Source of the DNA: Oceanospirillaceae bacterium ASP10-02a
GTDB lineage: Bacteria; Pseudomonadota; Gammaproteobacteria; Pseudomonadales; Balneatricaceae
Length of the DNA: 64,000 nucleotides
Assembly (NCBI GenBank): GCA_905182035.1
Contig: CAJIZL010000017.1
Location: forward strand, 1-64,000
Direction: 5' to 3'
Each line of letters starts with the position of its first letter. Positions within the stretch are counted from its first letter, which is position 1. Under the pieces are notes generated by a model that saw only the letters and a list, made by a program, of their open reading frames with translations, searched no databases and was not told where the DNA came from. A program made the translations under genes and the position numbers. Of this stretch, positions 53,980-62,166 are shown piece by piece.

Positions 53980-55062
53980 TTATTCAGTATAACTGATCGA
54001 TAAGCGTTGAGTGACCCGGGTCATCAGTTCATAACCTATGGTGCCCGCATGACGCGCCACTTCATTGATATCTAAACCTTTGCCCCATAAACACACGGGG
54101 TCTCCTACGTTAATGCCATCTAGACCTGTCACGTCTATGGTAATCATATCCATTGATACACGGCCAACTATACCTGCACGCTGCCCGTTCACCACTACGG
54201 GAGTACCAGATACTGCGCTGCGTGGGTAACCATCACCATATCCAATAGCTACAGTGGCGATGATTGAAGGCCTTTGAGCACACCATTGCTGTCCATAGCC
54301 TACGGTTTGTCCAGTCTCGATTTGACGTAAAGAAATAATGGCTGATCGTACCTGCATTACTGGCTGTAAGCCCTTGCTAGAGGGGTGGTCGGCATCTAAC
54401 GGTGAGTTGCCATAAAGCATAAAGCCTGGCCGGTTCCAATCACCATGGGCCTCTGGCCAAGCCATTATAGCAGCTGAGTTGGCTATGCTTACAGGATGTT
54501 TAAAACGCTTAGAGGTTTCTGTAAATAGCTGCACCTGATCCAAGGTGAAGTTGTTACTGGTTTCGTCGGCACTAGCAAGATGAGTGGCAAATACCATTTC
54601 CTCAGAGACATTAGAACTGGCAAACAACTGTTGGTAAAAGCCTTCCACTCGCTGAGGGTTTAAGCCCAAACGGTGCATGCCGGTGTCTACCTTAATCCAC
54701 ACTTTCAGTGGTTTAGTTACGCTAGCATTCAAGATGGCATCAACTTGTATAGGGTCTTCTACCATAACCCAAAAACCATGTTCGGCAGCAATAGCCACTT
54801 CGTCGGCTGTAAAAGTGCCCTCTAATAGCAATATGGGTTTGTTGATACCGGCCTTACGTAGTGCTAAGGCCTCTTCTATGCAGGCAACGCCAAATGCGGG
54901 TGCATAAGGTTGCAAGGCGGTGGCGCACGCCACCGCCCCATGACCGTATGCATTGGCTTTAACTACGGCCATGGTTTGGGCATTGGGAGCGAGTTGACAA
55001 GCCCATTGATAATTGTGAATCAATGCAGCAAGGTCAACCACAATGTGGCTAGGACGGGCCAT
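53980..55062 (-). CDS. alr: Alanine racemase
   Basis: PLP enzyme of 360 residues making D-alanine for peptidoglycan. Lys35 in VVKANAYGHGAVA forms the Schiff base; KVDTGMHRLGL, the AIGYGDGYPRS block with the second catalytic Tyr region, and VGRVSMDMITIDVT follow. It is the last gene of the eight-gene minus-strand operon, 10 bp after the D-amino-acid aminotransferase. Its D-Ala product is a substrate for that neighbour. It could be the catabolic or the biosynthetic racemase; no second copy is in the window. Confidence 0.95.
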   Translation of the reverse strand: MARPSHIVVDLAALIHNYQWACQLAPNAQTMAVVKANAYGHGAVACATALQPYAPAFGVACIEEALALRKAGINKPILLLEGTFTADEVAIAAEHGFWVMVEDPIQVDAILNASVTKPLKVWIKVDTGMHRLGLNPQRVEGFYQQLFASSNVSEEMVFATHLASADETSNNFTLDQVQLFTETSKRFKHPVSIANSAAIMAWPEAHGDWNRPGFMLYGNSPLDADHPSSKGLQPVMQVRSAIISLRQIETGQTVGYGQQWCAQRPSIIATVAIGYGDGYPRSAVSGTPVVVNGQRAGIVGRVSMDMITIDVTGLDGINVGDPVCLWGKGLDINEVARHAGTIGYELMTRVTQRLSISYTE

Positions 55063-55072
55063 GGGGAGATCT

Positions 55073-55930
55073 CTAGTAGTTAAATTTGCCTGCGCTATAT
55101 AGCTTAGCTGCTTTTTCCCAAATAGGACCTGGCATACCGTCGCCTATAGCTTTGTCATTAATATGGGTGACAGGAGCGATCTCTTTACTGGAACTGGAAA
55201 TCCAAATTTCGTCGGCATCAAACACTTCTTGTTTAGTGACGACACGCTCTTCTACGGCAATGCTGCCCTCATCCCGCAATACACCTAAGGCAATGAGTCG
55301 AGTAATGCCGGGTAATATTTGGTGATCTAAAATAGGTGTAATAACGGTGCCATTTTTGACAATGTAGGCATTACAAGCACCACATTCGGTGAGCTCATCG
55401 TTGCCATTAAACAACAGCACTTCACCACTTCCCTGGCTATAACCCTGCTGATAATGCATCACATTACCGAGCAACGAAATTGACTTTATGTTACAACGCT
55501 GCCAGCGCTGATCTTGCATAGTAGTTACTCTATACGCATTCACTTTGTCTCTTTCTGGAATAGGAGCAGGTGGTATGTCCGTAGGCATGGCGAACACGGT
55601 AGGCGTTACACCTTTAGGGTATGGATGATGACGTTTAGTGTCGGCCCCACGAGTGACGTGCAAGTACAAACCAACTTGGGTGTTAGGGTTGCGTTGAATA
55701 ATCTCTTGGCACAGTTCGCGCCACTGTGCATGACTCCAGTTTAGTTCAATTTCCAAGGCGCCTAAGCCCTCGATCATACGGTCAATATGGGGACCAAATC
55801 CGACCATTTTCCCAGCGTAAGAAGGAATGACTTCATAGATACCATCACCAAACAAAAAACCTCGATCAAGAGGGGAAATACGGGCTTCTTCAATTGGCAT
55901 ATAGGTGCCATTAAGGTAAACAATGCTCAT
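55073..55930 (-). CDS. dat: D-amino-acid aminotransferase (D-alanine transaminase)
   Basis: Class IV (branched-chain/D-amino acid) PLP aminotransferase of 285 residues. It shows YLNGTYMPIEEARISPLDRGFLFGDG-type N-terminus, LYLHVTRGADTKRHHPYP, the Schiff-base Lys in NIKSISLLGNV and the SSSSKEIAPVT phosphate-site loop. The family typically exchanges D-Ala plus 2-oxoglutarate with pyruvate plus D-Glu. Many Gammaproteobacteria carry a dat gene next to dacA; here it is coupled to alr and the D-glutamate cyclase genes instead. Confidence 0.9.
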   Translation of the reverse strand: MSIVYLNGTYMPIEEARISPLDRGFLFGDGIYEVIPSYAGKMVGFGPHIDRMIEGLGALEIELNWSHAQWRELCQEIIQRNPNTQVGLYLHVTRGADTKRHHPYPKGVTPTVFAMPTDIPPAPIPERDKVNAYRVTTMQDQRWQRCNIKSISLLGNVMHYQQGYSQGSGEVLLFNGNDELTECGACNAYIVKNGTVITPILDHQILPGITRLIALGVLRDEGSIAVEERVVTKQEVFDADEIWISSSSKEIAPVTHINDKAIGDGMPGPIWEKAAKLYSAGKFNY

Positions 55931-55933
55931 AAC

Positions 55934-56821
55934 TTAATCTCTAATAATTTGACTAACCAGTTGGCTGGCGCTATCGGCTAGTAACTGTGGTAACAAGCGG
56001 TCTTCATCTTGGCGCCAACCACAGCAAAATTTTAATTTTGGTGGTGCTGGATCAACATTAAATGCGATAAGCCGTTCGGCCCTTAACGCATCTTCGACAA
56101 TAGGCTGCGGCAGTAATGCAATGCCAGCGCCTTGTTCGGCCATGGCTAACAAGCCAGACACGGAATTGCTAGTATGAAATTTAGGCTTTTCTACCACTTG
56201 GCTAAACAATTCTTGTAAGTGTTTACCAGGTCCGGTGGCCGCAGGAAAGCTTAAGATTGGGCAGCGGCTTAGGGCTGTGATGTCCATGTTGCGGCTACCC
56301 TTAGCAAAGTGAGGGTTACCAACCCAGGTTTGTGGGAGGGCGCTTAATGGCTGTGTATTAACGGTAATGGCTTGCCCGGTGTAGACCATCAGAGCTAGGT
56401 CCAGCTGATGCTCTTCCAGCTGTTTATATAACGCTAATGACAGGTCAATAGTGAGTTCAAATTGAATAAGGGGATGCTGTTCACGCCAGACTTTTAACAA
56501 ATCCCTTAGCCATAAGTGCGCTACAGTATCTGCAATACCAATACGAAACACACCTTGTTGGGGCGCATCATCTTGTAGCTGGGCTTTCATTTCATTACTG
56601 ATCGACACTAAACGTTCTGCAAAAGGCAGTAGCTGTCTGCCACGGGCAGTGAGCTTGGTGCCACTTTGATCGCGCTTAAATAACTTAACACCCAAATCTT
56701 CTTCGAGGGTGGCAATACGTGCAGAAATTGCAGGCTGGGAAGCATGTAACTGAGCTGCAGCACCATGAAAACTGCCTAAGGTCGCTACCTTTATAAAGCT
56801 ATTGAGGTTCCGAAGACGCAC
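55934..56821 (-). CDS. LysR-family transcriptional regulator
   Basis: 295 residues. The N-terminal winged helix-turn-helix has the LysR pattern FIKVATLGSFHGAAAQLHASQPAISARIATLEEDLGVKLF-like order (SQPAISARI visible) and a two-lobed ligand domain follows. It lies inside the operon, 33 bp after the DUF4392 gene and 3 bp before dat, all in the same direction, so it probably controls its own operon. The inducer may be D-glutamate or 5-oxoproline; this is inference from context. A palindrome at 61055 in front of the first gene is its likely target. Confidence 0.9.
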   Translation of the reverse strand: MRLRNLNSFIKVATLGSFHGAAAQLHASQPAISARIATLEEDLGVKLFKRDQSGTKLTARGRQLLPFAERLVSISNEMKAQLQDDAPQQGVFRIGIADTVAHLWLRDLLKVWREQHPLIQFELTIDLSLALYKQLEEHQLDLALMVYTGQAITVNTQPLSALPQTWVGNPHFAKGSRNMDITALSRCPILSFPAATGPGKHLQELFSQVVEKPKFHTSNSVSGLLAMAEQGAGIALLPQPIVEDALRAERLIAFNVDPAPPKLKFCCGWRQDEDRLLPQLLADSASQLVSQIIRD

Positions 56822-56854
56822 ATTCTGCTCCTACATTTAATGGGCTGAACAAAA

Positions 56855-57712
56855 CTAATTACTAAAACCGGTTATTTGGCGCAATTGCTCAATCACAGAT
56901 TGACCTTCACTCACCGGCAAGCCATCTTCTGTGAGTTGATTTATACGTGTCACACCATCCACGCTGCCAAGGTCTGATAAATATTGCAAAATAGCTAAGG
57001 GATCAATTTTAGCTAATAAATCTTGTCCCTGCCATAGGCCGAGGAAGGCGATCATACCATAAGCGCCCCAGTTAGAAACGTCGGCAACGATGAGCTCATC
57101 TGCGCTGGTGACCGCAGGCACGATATCAAGCTTTTCAAGCACATGAATAATTTTCCCCATGCCTATTTCATTACCCCCATCACCCACAGCAATAGTGGGG
57201 CAGTCAGCCCATGTCATAAAGCCATCAAAACAAGCGGTTCGCTCACTGATACTTTCGCCACGCATGTTGTAATACCCACCATCTTGGGCCTGACCTGGAC
57301 GTTCGATAGAAACAATGGCTTGGGGATTAAAGTGCTTAAGTGCTGCTAAGGTATCAGCTTCTACATGGGTGTGATCACCTACACGGATTTCATGAGTACG
57401 ATAACGCCCGGCGAGCGCGCCCACCAGAGGTTGGCCACACACAATCACGGGTACAGCGCCTAAGTGCTCTAGACTGTCGTAAAGGGCGATCGTGCCCACA
57501 GGTCCATCGGTCTCAAAAGTGCCTACCACAGGGAATCCAGTGCCAATAAGCACCGTGGCACCTGGCTTACCCTTAATGCAGTTTTGTAAAATATGGGCAG
57601 CCCGCAGGCAATAGCCTGCTGCCAATGCTGGCTGCACTTGGGCCATGCCGCGAGGGTTGCGGGCCACCAAGGCGTTTTCAATCTGTTGGCTTAGTTGTTG
57701 GTCGTTTGGCAT
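56855..57712 (-). CDS. DUF4392 protein, D-glutamate cyclase C-terminal domain homologue
   Basis: 285 residues recognised as DUF4392. Visible blocks are VLIGTGFPVVGTFETDGPVG, SIERPGQAQDGGYYNMRG and the Gly-rich AVGDGGNEIGMGKI. The vertebrate mitochondrial D-glutamate cyclase (DGLUCY), which turns D-Glu into 5-oxo-D-proline, carries this domain at its C-terminus and DUF1445 at its N-terminus. A separate DUF1445 gene opens the same operon here (60181-60963). The start is 2 bp after the pxpC stop. Function as a stand-alone or two-part cyclase is inferred from homology and context. Confidence 0.85.
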   Translation of the reverse strand: MPNDQQLSQQIENALVARNPRGMAQVQPALAAGYCLRAAHILQNCIKGKPGATVLIGTGFPVVGTFETDGPVGTIALYDSLEHLGAVPVIVCGQPLVGALAGRYRTHEIRVGDHTHVEADTLAALKHFNPQAIVSIERPGQAQDGGYYNMRGESISERTACFDGFMTWADCPTIAVGDGGNEIGMGKIIHVLEKLDIVPAVTSADELIVADVSNWGAYGMIAFLGLWQGQDLLAKIDPLAILQYLSDLGSVDGVTRINQLTEDGLPVSEGQSVIEQLRQITGFSN

Positions 57713-57714
57713 GG

Positions 57715-58677
57715 TTAATCCTTCAGTTGCAGCAGTGCAGTGGCATCAAATTTAAGCTGCGCCAAAGTATTGATAGTATGGGCTTGGTGTAAATCCACGG
57801 CTTCAAAACGCAGGGTATCACCAGGCCTTAGTTGGGCAAGTCGTGCCGTATCACGGGCCATAACGGCGCCTATTTTGGGGTAGCCACCAATGGTTTGGCG
57901 GTCATTAAGCAATACAATAGGCTGTCCATCTGCTGGCACTTGAACGGCGCCTAAACAAATACCTTCAGAAAGCATTTGTTGAGATGGACAGGATACAGCT
58001 GGCCCTTCAAGACGCATGCCCATGCGGTCACTCCGATCAGTGACGGCATATTGGCCATGAAAAAAACGAGCCTTTGTAACAGGGTCGAATTGATGATGTT
58101 GATAGCCAGGTAATAGACGTAATACTGTATCTGCACCATTTTTGTCGGTGCCCTCTTGTCCGTACAATGGCCAATGCGCTTCAGGCAATGCCTGGCGTAA
58201 CAATGTAGTGATTTCGGTGCAGGGTAGGCTATCATTGGTTGCAAGCTTAGCGCCATTCAAGCCACCTACTTTTTCACGCATTACTGTGGCGCTGCTACCA
58301 AAACTTGGGCTAATGTTAAAGCCACCGGCCACGCCTACATAACTGCGACAACCATGGCTAGAATAACCAAGTTTTATCTCGTCTCCGTTAACCACTTTGT
58401 GGCTGCTCCATAAGGCTTTATTAACGCCATTTATGGTTAAATTTAAATGGGCCCCTGTTACGCAAAAGTAACTGTCTGTTTGGGCTAGTAGTTGTAAGCC
58501 ACCAAAGCTGACCTCAATAGCACAAGCGTTAGGAGTGTTGTGCAGCAATCGATTGGCCCATAAAAATGCTTCACTATCCAATGGCCCACCAGTGGTCAAG
58601 CCAATGTCATGCTGACCAAAGCGACCAAGGTCTTGTATTAGGCTAAGTAAGCCAGGCTGGAGGACTTTAAAGCTCAT
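57715..58677 (-). CDS. pxpC: 5-oxoprolinase subunit C (KipA/YbgK)
   Basis: 320 residues of the AHS2 carboxyltransferase-like family (older names KipA, YbgK). It starts FKVLQPGLLSLIQDLGRFGQHDIGLTTGGPLD-like, split here as LQPGLLSLIQDLGRFG and LTTGGPLDSEAFLWAN. CVTGAHLNLTING, DRSDRMGMRLEGP and LLNDRQTIGGYPKIGAV follow. PxpC with PxpA and PxpB cleaves 5-oxo-L-proline to L-glutamate with ATP. Its start overlaps pxpB by 11 bp. Confidence 0.94.
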   Translation of the reverse strand: MSFKVLQPGLLSLIQDLGRFGQHDIGLTTGGPLDSEAFLWANRLLHNTPNACAIEVSFGGLQLLAQTDSYFCVTGAHLNLTINGVNKALWSSHKVVNGDEIKLGYSSHGCRSYVGVAGGFNISPSFGSSATVMREKVGGLNGAKLATNDSLPCTEITTLLRQALPEAHWPLYGQEGTDKNGADTVLRLLPGYQHHQFDPVTKARFFHGQYAVTDRSDRMGMRLEGPAVSCPSQQMLSEGICLGAVQVPADGQPIVLLNDRQTIGGYPKIGAVMARDTARLAQLRPGDTLRFEAVDLHQAHTINTLAQLKFDATALLQLKD

Positions 58678-59380
58678 GCAGCTGACCCCCCATAGCTAGG
58701 TATTGTTGCTCATCTATGGGATCAAATTGTACACGATCACCTACGGATACTGGCATATGGGGTTGCTTTGCAGCGTTAAACATAGGCGTAGGGCAAAGGC
58801 CGATAAGATTCCATCCCCCAGGAGAGCTTGCTGGATATACTGCAGTTTGGCGGTCTGCTATGGCGACAGCGCCAGCAGGCACTTTAACCCTAGGGGTGGC
58901 CAGCCGTGGCGCAGCAAGACGTTCGTCTACTTCGCCTAAGTAGGCGAAGCCTGGAGCAAAACCAATGGCATAGACACGGTATTCTGTGGCGCTATGAATG
59001 GCGATGACTTGCGCTACCGAAAGTCCTGCATTTTGGGCTAGTAGTGACAGTTCTGGACCATACTTAGGGCTATAAAAAACCGGCATCCTAACCAATTGAC
59101 CGCTATCTTGGTTAAGTTTCTTGGGTGCGTTCAATATGGACCTTAGGGCTTTTTTTGCCCATAAATGATCGCACTGTGTAGTGTCATAAATAACCAGTAG
59201 GGATGCATAGGACGCCACTAAATCAATTAAACGATTACCAAAGTGTTGTTTAATCTGCTCACAAGATGCCGCAATAGCCGCACTTACGACAGGGCTAATG
59301 TGTAAGCTATCAGGATCACCGAAATAGACCATATAACTATTTTCACTGGCTATTTCTATATGTGCTTGTTTAGTGCTCAT
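58667..59380 (-). CDS. pxpB: 5-oxoprolinase subunit B (KipI/YbgJ)
   Basis: 237 residues of the AHS1 family (KipI, YbgJ). Diagnostic blocks are MVYFGDPDSLHISP, SYASLLVIYDTT, the VYAIGFAPGFAYLGEVDERLAAPR segment (AIGFAPGFAYLG visible), PRVKVPAGAVAIA and YPASSPGGWNLIG. In B. subtilis KipI also inhibits sporulation kinase A, but its general role is 5-oxoprolinase. It sits 9 bp after pxpA and overlaps pxpC. Confidence 0.94.
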   Translation of the reverse strand: MSTKQAHIEIASENSYMVYFGDPDSLHISPVVSAAIAASCEQIKQHFGNRLIDLVASYASLLVIYDTTQCDHLWAKKALRSILNAPKKLNQDSGQLVRMPVFYSPKYGPELSLLAQNAGLSVAQVIAIHSATEYRVYAIGFAPGFAYLGEVDERLAAPRLATPRVKVPAGAVAIADRQTAVYPASSPGGWNLIGLCPTPMFNAAKQPHMPVSVGDRVQFDPIDEQQYLAMGGQLHEL

Positions 59381-59389
59381 GGCTTTAGG

Positions 59390-60166
59390 TTATGCCTTGC
59401 CAGCCAATGGAATATCCATTAATTGGCGAATTGACGTAATTGCTGCAATGCCGGCATCATTGTCTCCGTGCACACAGAGGCTATCTACCTTAAGATGCAA
59501 GGTTGCACCACTGGCGCTGGTAATCGTGCCGTGCTGCGTTAACTGTTGTACTTGTTTGAGCATGGCATCATGATCTAGTACGGCGCCAGCTTTAGAACGG
59601 GCCATCAAACTACCATCATCTTCATAACAACGATCGGCAAAAGCCTCAAAGTACAATTCCAGCTGTAAGTCTTGTGCCTGTTGTAGATGCTCCTCAGCGT
59701 TCGCGTTGGCTTGCAGCATTAATTTTAATGGCGGATTTGCTTCCCTATTGGCCGTTGCTCGGGTTGGGTAGCTACTTACTGCTTGCATAATGGCATTTCG
59801 CACCGCTACTTTACTCATCATGTCGTTGTACAAAGCGCCATGGGGTTTTACATAACTTAGTGTTAGCCCTTGGCATGCAGCCATGCCTTCCATAGCGGCG
59901 ATCTGATAATGCATAAATGCAATTATTTCTTGCTCTGAACAGTTCATGGAGCGGCGCCCAAAACCCACCAGATCTGGGTATGCAGGGTGAGCACCCACCA
60001 TCACCTTGTGTTGCTTTGCTAATGCCAAAGTGTGTTGCATTACCTGTGGGTCACCTGCATGAAAACCACAGGCAATGTTAGCTTGGTCAATGTGCGGCAT
60101 GGCTCTGGCGTCATGGCCTATAGTCCAAGAGCCGTAGCTTTCGCCTAAATCGCAATTAAGCAACAT
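59390..60166 (-). CDS. pxpA: 5-oxoprolinase subunit A (LamB/YcsF family)
   Basis: 258 residues. The metal-binding barrel begins LLNCDLGESYGSW; IDQANIACGFHAGDPQ and VGAHPAYPDLVGFGRRSM are the clearest family blocks, followed by YVKPHGALYNDM and the YEDDGSLMARSKAGAVL segment. It phosphorylates/hydrolyses 5-oxoproline jointly with PxpBC. It lies 14 bp after the DUF1445 gene, an order related to the B. subtilis ycsF-ycsI-kipIA locus. Confidence 0.94.
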   Translation of the reverse strand: MLLNCDLGESYGSWTIGHDARAMPHIDQANIACGFHAGDPQVMQHTLALAKQHKVMVGAHPAYPDLVGFGRRSMNCSEQEIIAFMHYQIAAMEGMAACQGLTLSYVKPHGALYNDMMSKVAVRNAIMQAVSSYPTRATANREANPPLKLMLQANANAEEHLQQAQDLQLELYFEAFADRCYEDDGSLMARSKAGAVLDHDAMLKQVQQLTQHGTITSASGATLHLKVDSLCVHGDNDAGIAAITSIRQLMDIPLAGKA

Positions 60167-60180
60167 AAAATCTTCCTTGC

Positions 60181-60963
60181 CTAGAATATGGCTAGTTGGC
60201 TGTTAGGTAAATCGGTTACCAGCATACATCCTGGCGCATGGGTAATACAAAATGGTGGTTTAGCATTTTCAACGGCCACTTGTGGGGTTACACCACAGGC
60301 CCAGTAGACTGGAACTTCGCCTTCGTTAACGGTAACCTTGTCTCCAAAATCAGGCTGGTTTAGATCCCCAATGCCGATCTCGCTGGGCTCTCCAAAGTGT
60401 ACTGGAGCCCCATGCACAGATGGGAAGCGGCTACATATCTGAATGGCTCGGATAGCGTCAGCGGGTTTGTATGGGCGCATACTTACTACCATGTTCCCTG
60501 CAAATGGCCCTGCTGCTTTACAGGCAATGTTGGTGCGATACATGGGTACGTTTACACCTTCTGTAAGGTTACGAACATCTAGGCCGTCGGCTAGCAGCGC
60601 TTCTTCAAAAGAGAAAGAACAACCCAGCACAAAAGCCACTAAGTCGTCACGCCAATGGTCTAGAATATTGGTGACTTGATGTTCAGCCTGACCATGATTA
60701 AATAGTCTATACTGGGGTATGTCAGTGCGCAGGTCGATGTCTTTGCCCAGGCTTTTTAAACGGAAGTCGCCAGGGTTTTCTGACATGCCAATAATAGGGC
60801 ATGGCTTGGGATTTAGGTGGCAGAATTTTAAAAAGTCATTGGCATACTCGGCGGGTAAAATGCACAGGTTGCCCTGCACGTAACCGGGACATAATCCAGA
60901 GGTATTGCTGGTCATAGACCCGTTACGAATCTGTTGCCTAAGTTGCAGTGGTGAAAGGGTCAT
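60181..60963 (-). CDS. DUF1445 (YcsI family) protein, D-glutamate cyclase N-terminal domain homologue
   Basis: 260 residues of the family annotated as putative hydro-lyase (YcsI). It starts [30 protein letters not shown] in the family pattern ([13 protein letters not shown] visible). [40 protein letters not shown]-like segments and [27 protein letters not shown] near the end follow. In vertebrate D-glutamate cyclase this domain precedes DUF4392 in one chain. It is the first gene of the operon and starts 92 bp from the 25-bp palindrome. No independent activity is established to my knowledge. Confidence 0.88.
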   Translation of the reverse strand: MTLSPLQLRQQIRNGSMTSNTSGLCPGYVQGNLCILPAEYANDFLKFCHLNPKPCPIIGMSENPGDFRLKSLGKDIDLRTDIPQYRLFNHGQAEHQVTNILDHWRDDLVAFVLGCSFSFEEALLADGLDVRNLTEGVNVPMYRTNIACKAAGPFAGNMVVSMRPYKPADAIRAIQICSRFPSVHGAPVHFGEPSEIGIGDLNQPDFGDKVTVNEGEVPVYWACGVTPQVAVENAKPPFCITHAPGCMLVTDLPNSQLAIF

Positions 60964-61054
60964 AGGGCTTCCGACGATTAATGATGGCTATATATGTAGT
61001 AACATGTATTTTGCAGGCCAAGGGGGGTAAGTGTCTAATTAAATCTATTTCGAG

Positions 61055-61115
61055 TATTGATAGATATATTCTATCAATAATTGGCTTATTGATAATTTAA
61101 CGGCTTAATTGATAG
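61055..61115. promoter_or_regulatory. Palindromic operator with extra half-sites
   Basis: TATTGATAG-N7-CTATCAATA (61055-61079) is a perfect 9-bp inverted repeat. Further TATTGATA (61087-61094) and ATTGATAG (61108-61115) half-sites follow in the same orientation. The group lies between the DUF1445 gene and mltB. The T-N11-A core within an interrupted dyad is the form LysR-type regulators use, and the operon encodes one. Confidence 0.65.
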
Positions 61116-61189
61116 CTTTTATTGAGAAGAAACAAAACCAGCACGATGTGGGTATAAGCTGGCGACGTGGAATTTCCAAGGAGAAGGAT

Positions 61190-62152
61190 GTGAAAAAGAT
61201 AGTATTAGGTTGTCTGCTCGTTGGACTTTTTAGCGTACATGCTGATGCTGGTTTTGACCACAGAGATGACGTTTCACAGTGGCTAGATGAAGCTGGTGGT
61301 TTAGGGTTTACTAAAACTGAGGTGGCGCAGTATTTGGCACAAACTACAGCTAAACCAAGTATTGTGCCGGTGTTACGTAACGCTCCGGAACGCAAGCTAT
61401 TATGGAGTGGTTATCAGCAGCGGCTGGTGACCTCGTCGCGTATTAAACGAGGCCGAGGCTTTGTCAAAAAACATGCTGCCCAATTACATTTGGTGGCCCA
61501 AGAAACTGGAGTTGACGCGGCCATTGTTGCAGCTATTGCAGGCATAGAAAGTAATTACGGCGCTAACATGGGAAAGCATTTAACCTTGCGTGTGTTGGCA
61601 ACATTATCATTTGACTATCCCCGCAGAAGTGAATTTTACCAGCGTCAATTAGCGGAGTTCTTCCGCCTTTGCTATAGCCAGGGCTTAGATCCCACACTGG
61701 TTAAAGGGTCTGCAGCAGGCGCGGTGGGTATGGGGCAGTTTATACCCACAAGCTATCGTGATTTTGCGGTGGATGGCGATGGCGACGCGCGCATCGACTT
61801 ATTCCACAGCGAGGCTGATAATATAGCCAGTATTGCCAATTACCTTGCCCGTCACGGTTGGGAGGCTGGTGCACCATGGCTGTTGGAGGTGGACACACAA
61901 GTGGAACCAGTTTGGCTGAGTAAAAAGGTCAAGCGACAAGGAGTGGCTTTAGCTAAATGGCAGGGCAGGGGTATAGTGGTACCCACATCAGTAGATAGCA
62001 CTGCGGAGTTTAATTTGTATGCTTTCTCAACTGAAGGTCAAAGCGAATATCGCCTAGCAGGAGCTAACTTCTACGCCATAACACGTTATAATCATTCCCT
62101 TTGGTATAGTCGAGCGGTGGTGGAAATTGCCCAAGGTATTGCCAAACCCTAA
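61190..62152 (+). CDS. mltB: Lytic murein transglycosylase B
   Basis: Cleaves glycan strands of peptidoglycan, forming 1,6-anhydro-MurNAc ends. 320 residues. A signal peptide (KKIVLGCLLVGLFSVHADA) is followed by the SLT2 domain with the catalytic Glu120 in IAGIESNYGANMG, then TLSFDYPRRSEFYQRQL, GSAAGAVGMGQFIPTSYRDFAVD (split) and NIASIANYLARHGW. GTG at 61190 is chosen because AAGGAG lies about six bases upstream and gives a clean signal peptide. An upstream start at 61109 would overlap the operator half-site. The Cys in VLGC is too early for a normal lipobox, so a soluble form is likely. Confidence 0.93.
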   Translation: MKKIVLGCLLVGLFSVHADAGFDHRDDVSQWLDEAGGLGFTKTEVAQYLAQTTAKPSIVPVLRNAPERKLLWSGYQQRLVTSSRIKRGRGFVKKHAAQLHLVAQETGVDAAIVAAIAGIESNYGANMGKHLTLRVLATLSFDYPRRSEFYQRQLAEFFRLCYSQGLDPTLVKGSAAGAVGMGQFIPTSYRDFAVDGDGDARIDLFHSEADNIASIANYLARHGWEAGAPWLLEVDTQVEPVWLSKKVKRQGVALAKWQGRGIVVPTSVDSTAEFNLYAFSTEGQSEYRLAGANFYAITRYNHSLWYSRAVVEIAQGIAKP

Positions 62153-62166
62153 ACTAGGTTTTCAAC

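Noticed and set aside
53980-55062. Reading alr as an unrelated neighbour of rodA only.
   Set aside because: The 10-bp gap to dat and common strand make it part of the D-amino-acid operon; rodA is convergent.
61109-61189. N-terminal extension of MltB starting at 61109.
   Set aside because: It would bury the signal peptide, has no ribosome binding site and overlaps an operator half-site; GTG 61190 has AAGGAG in front.
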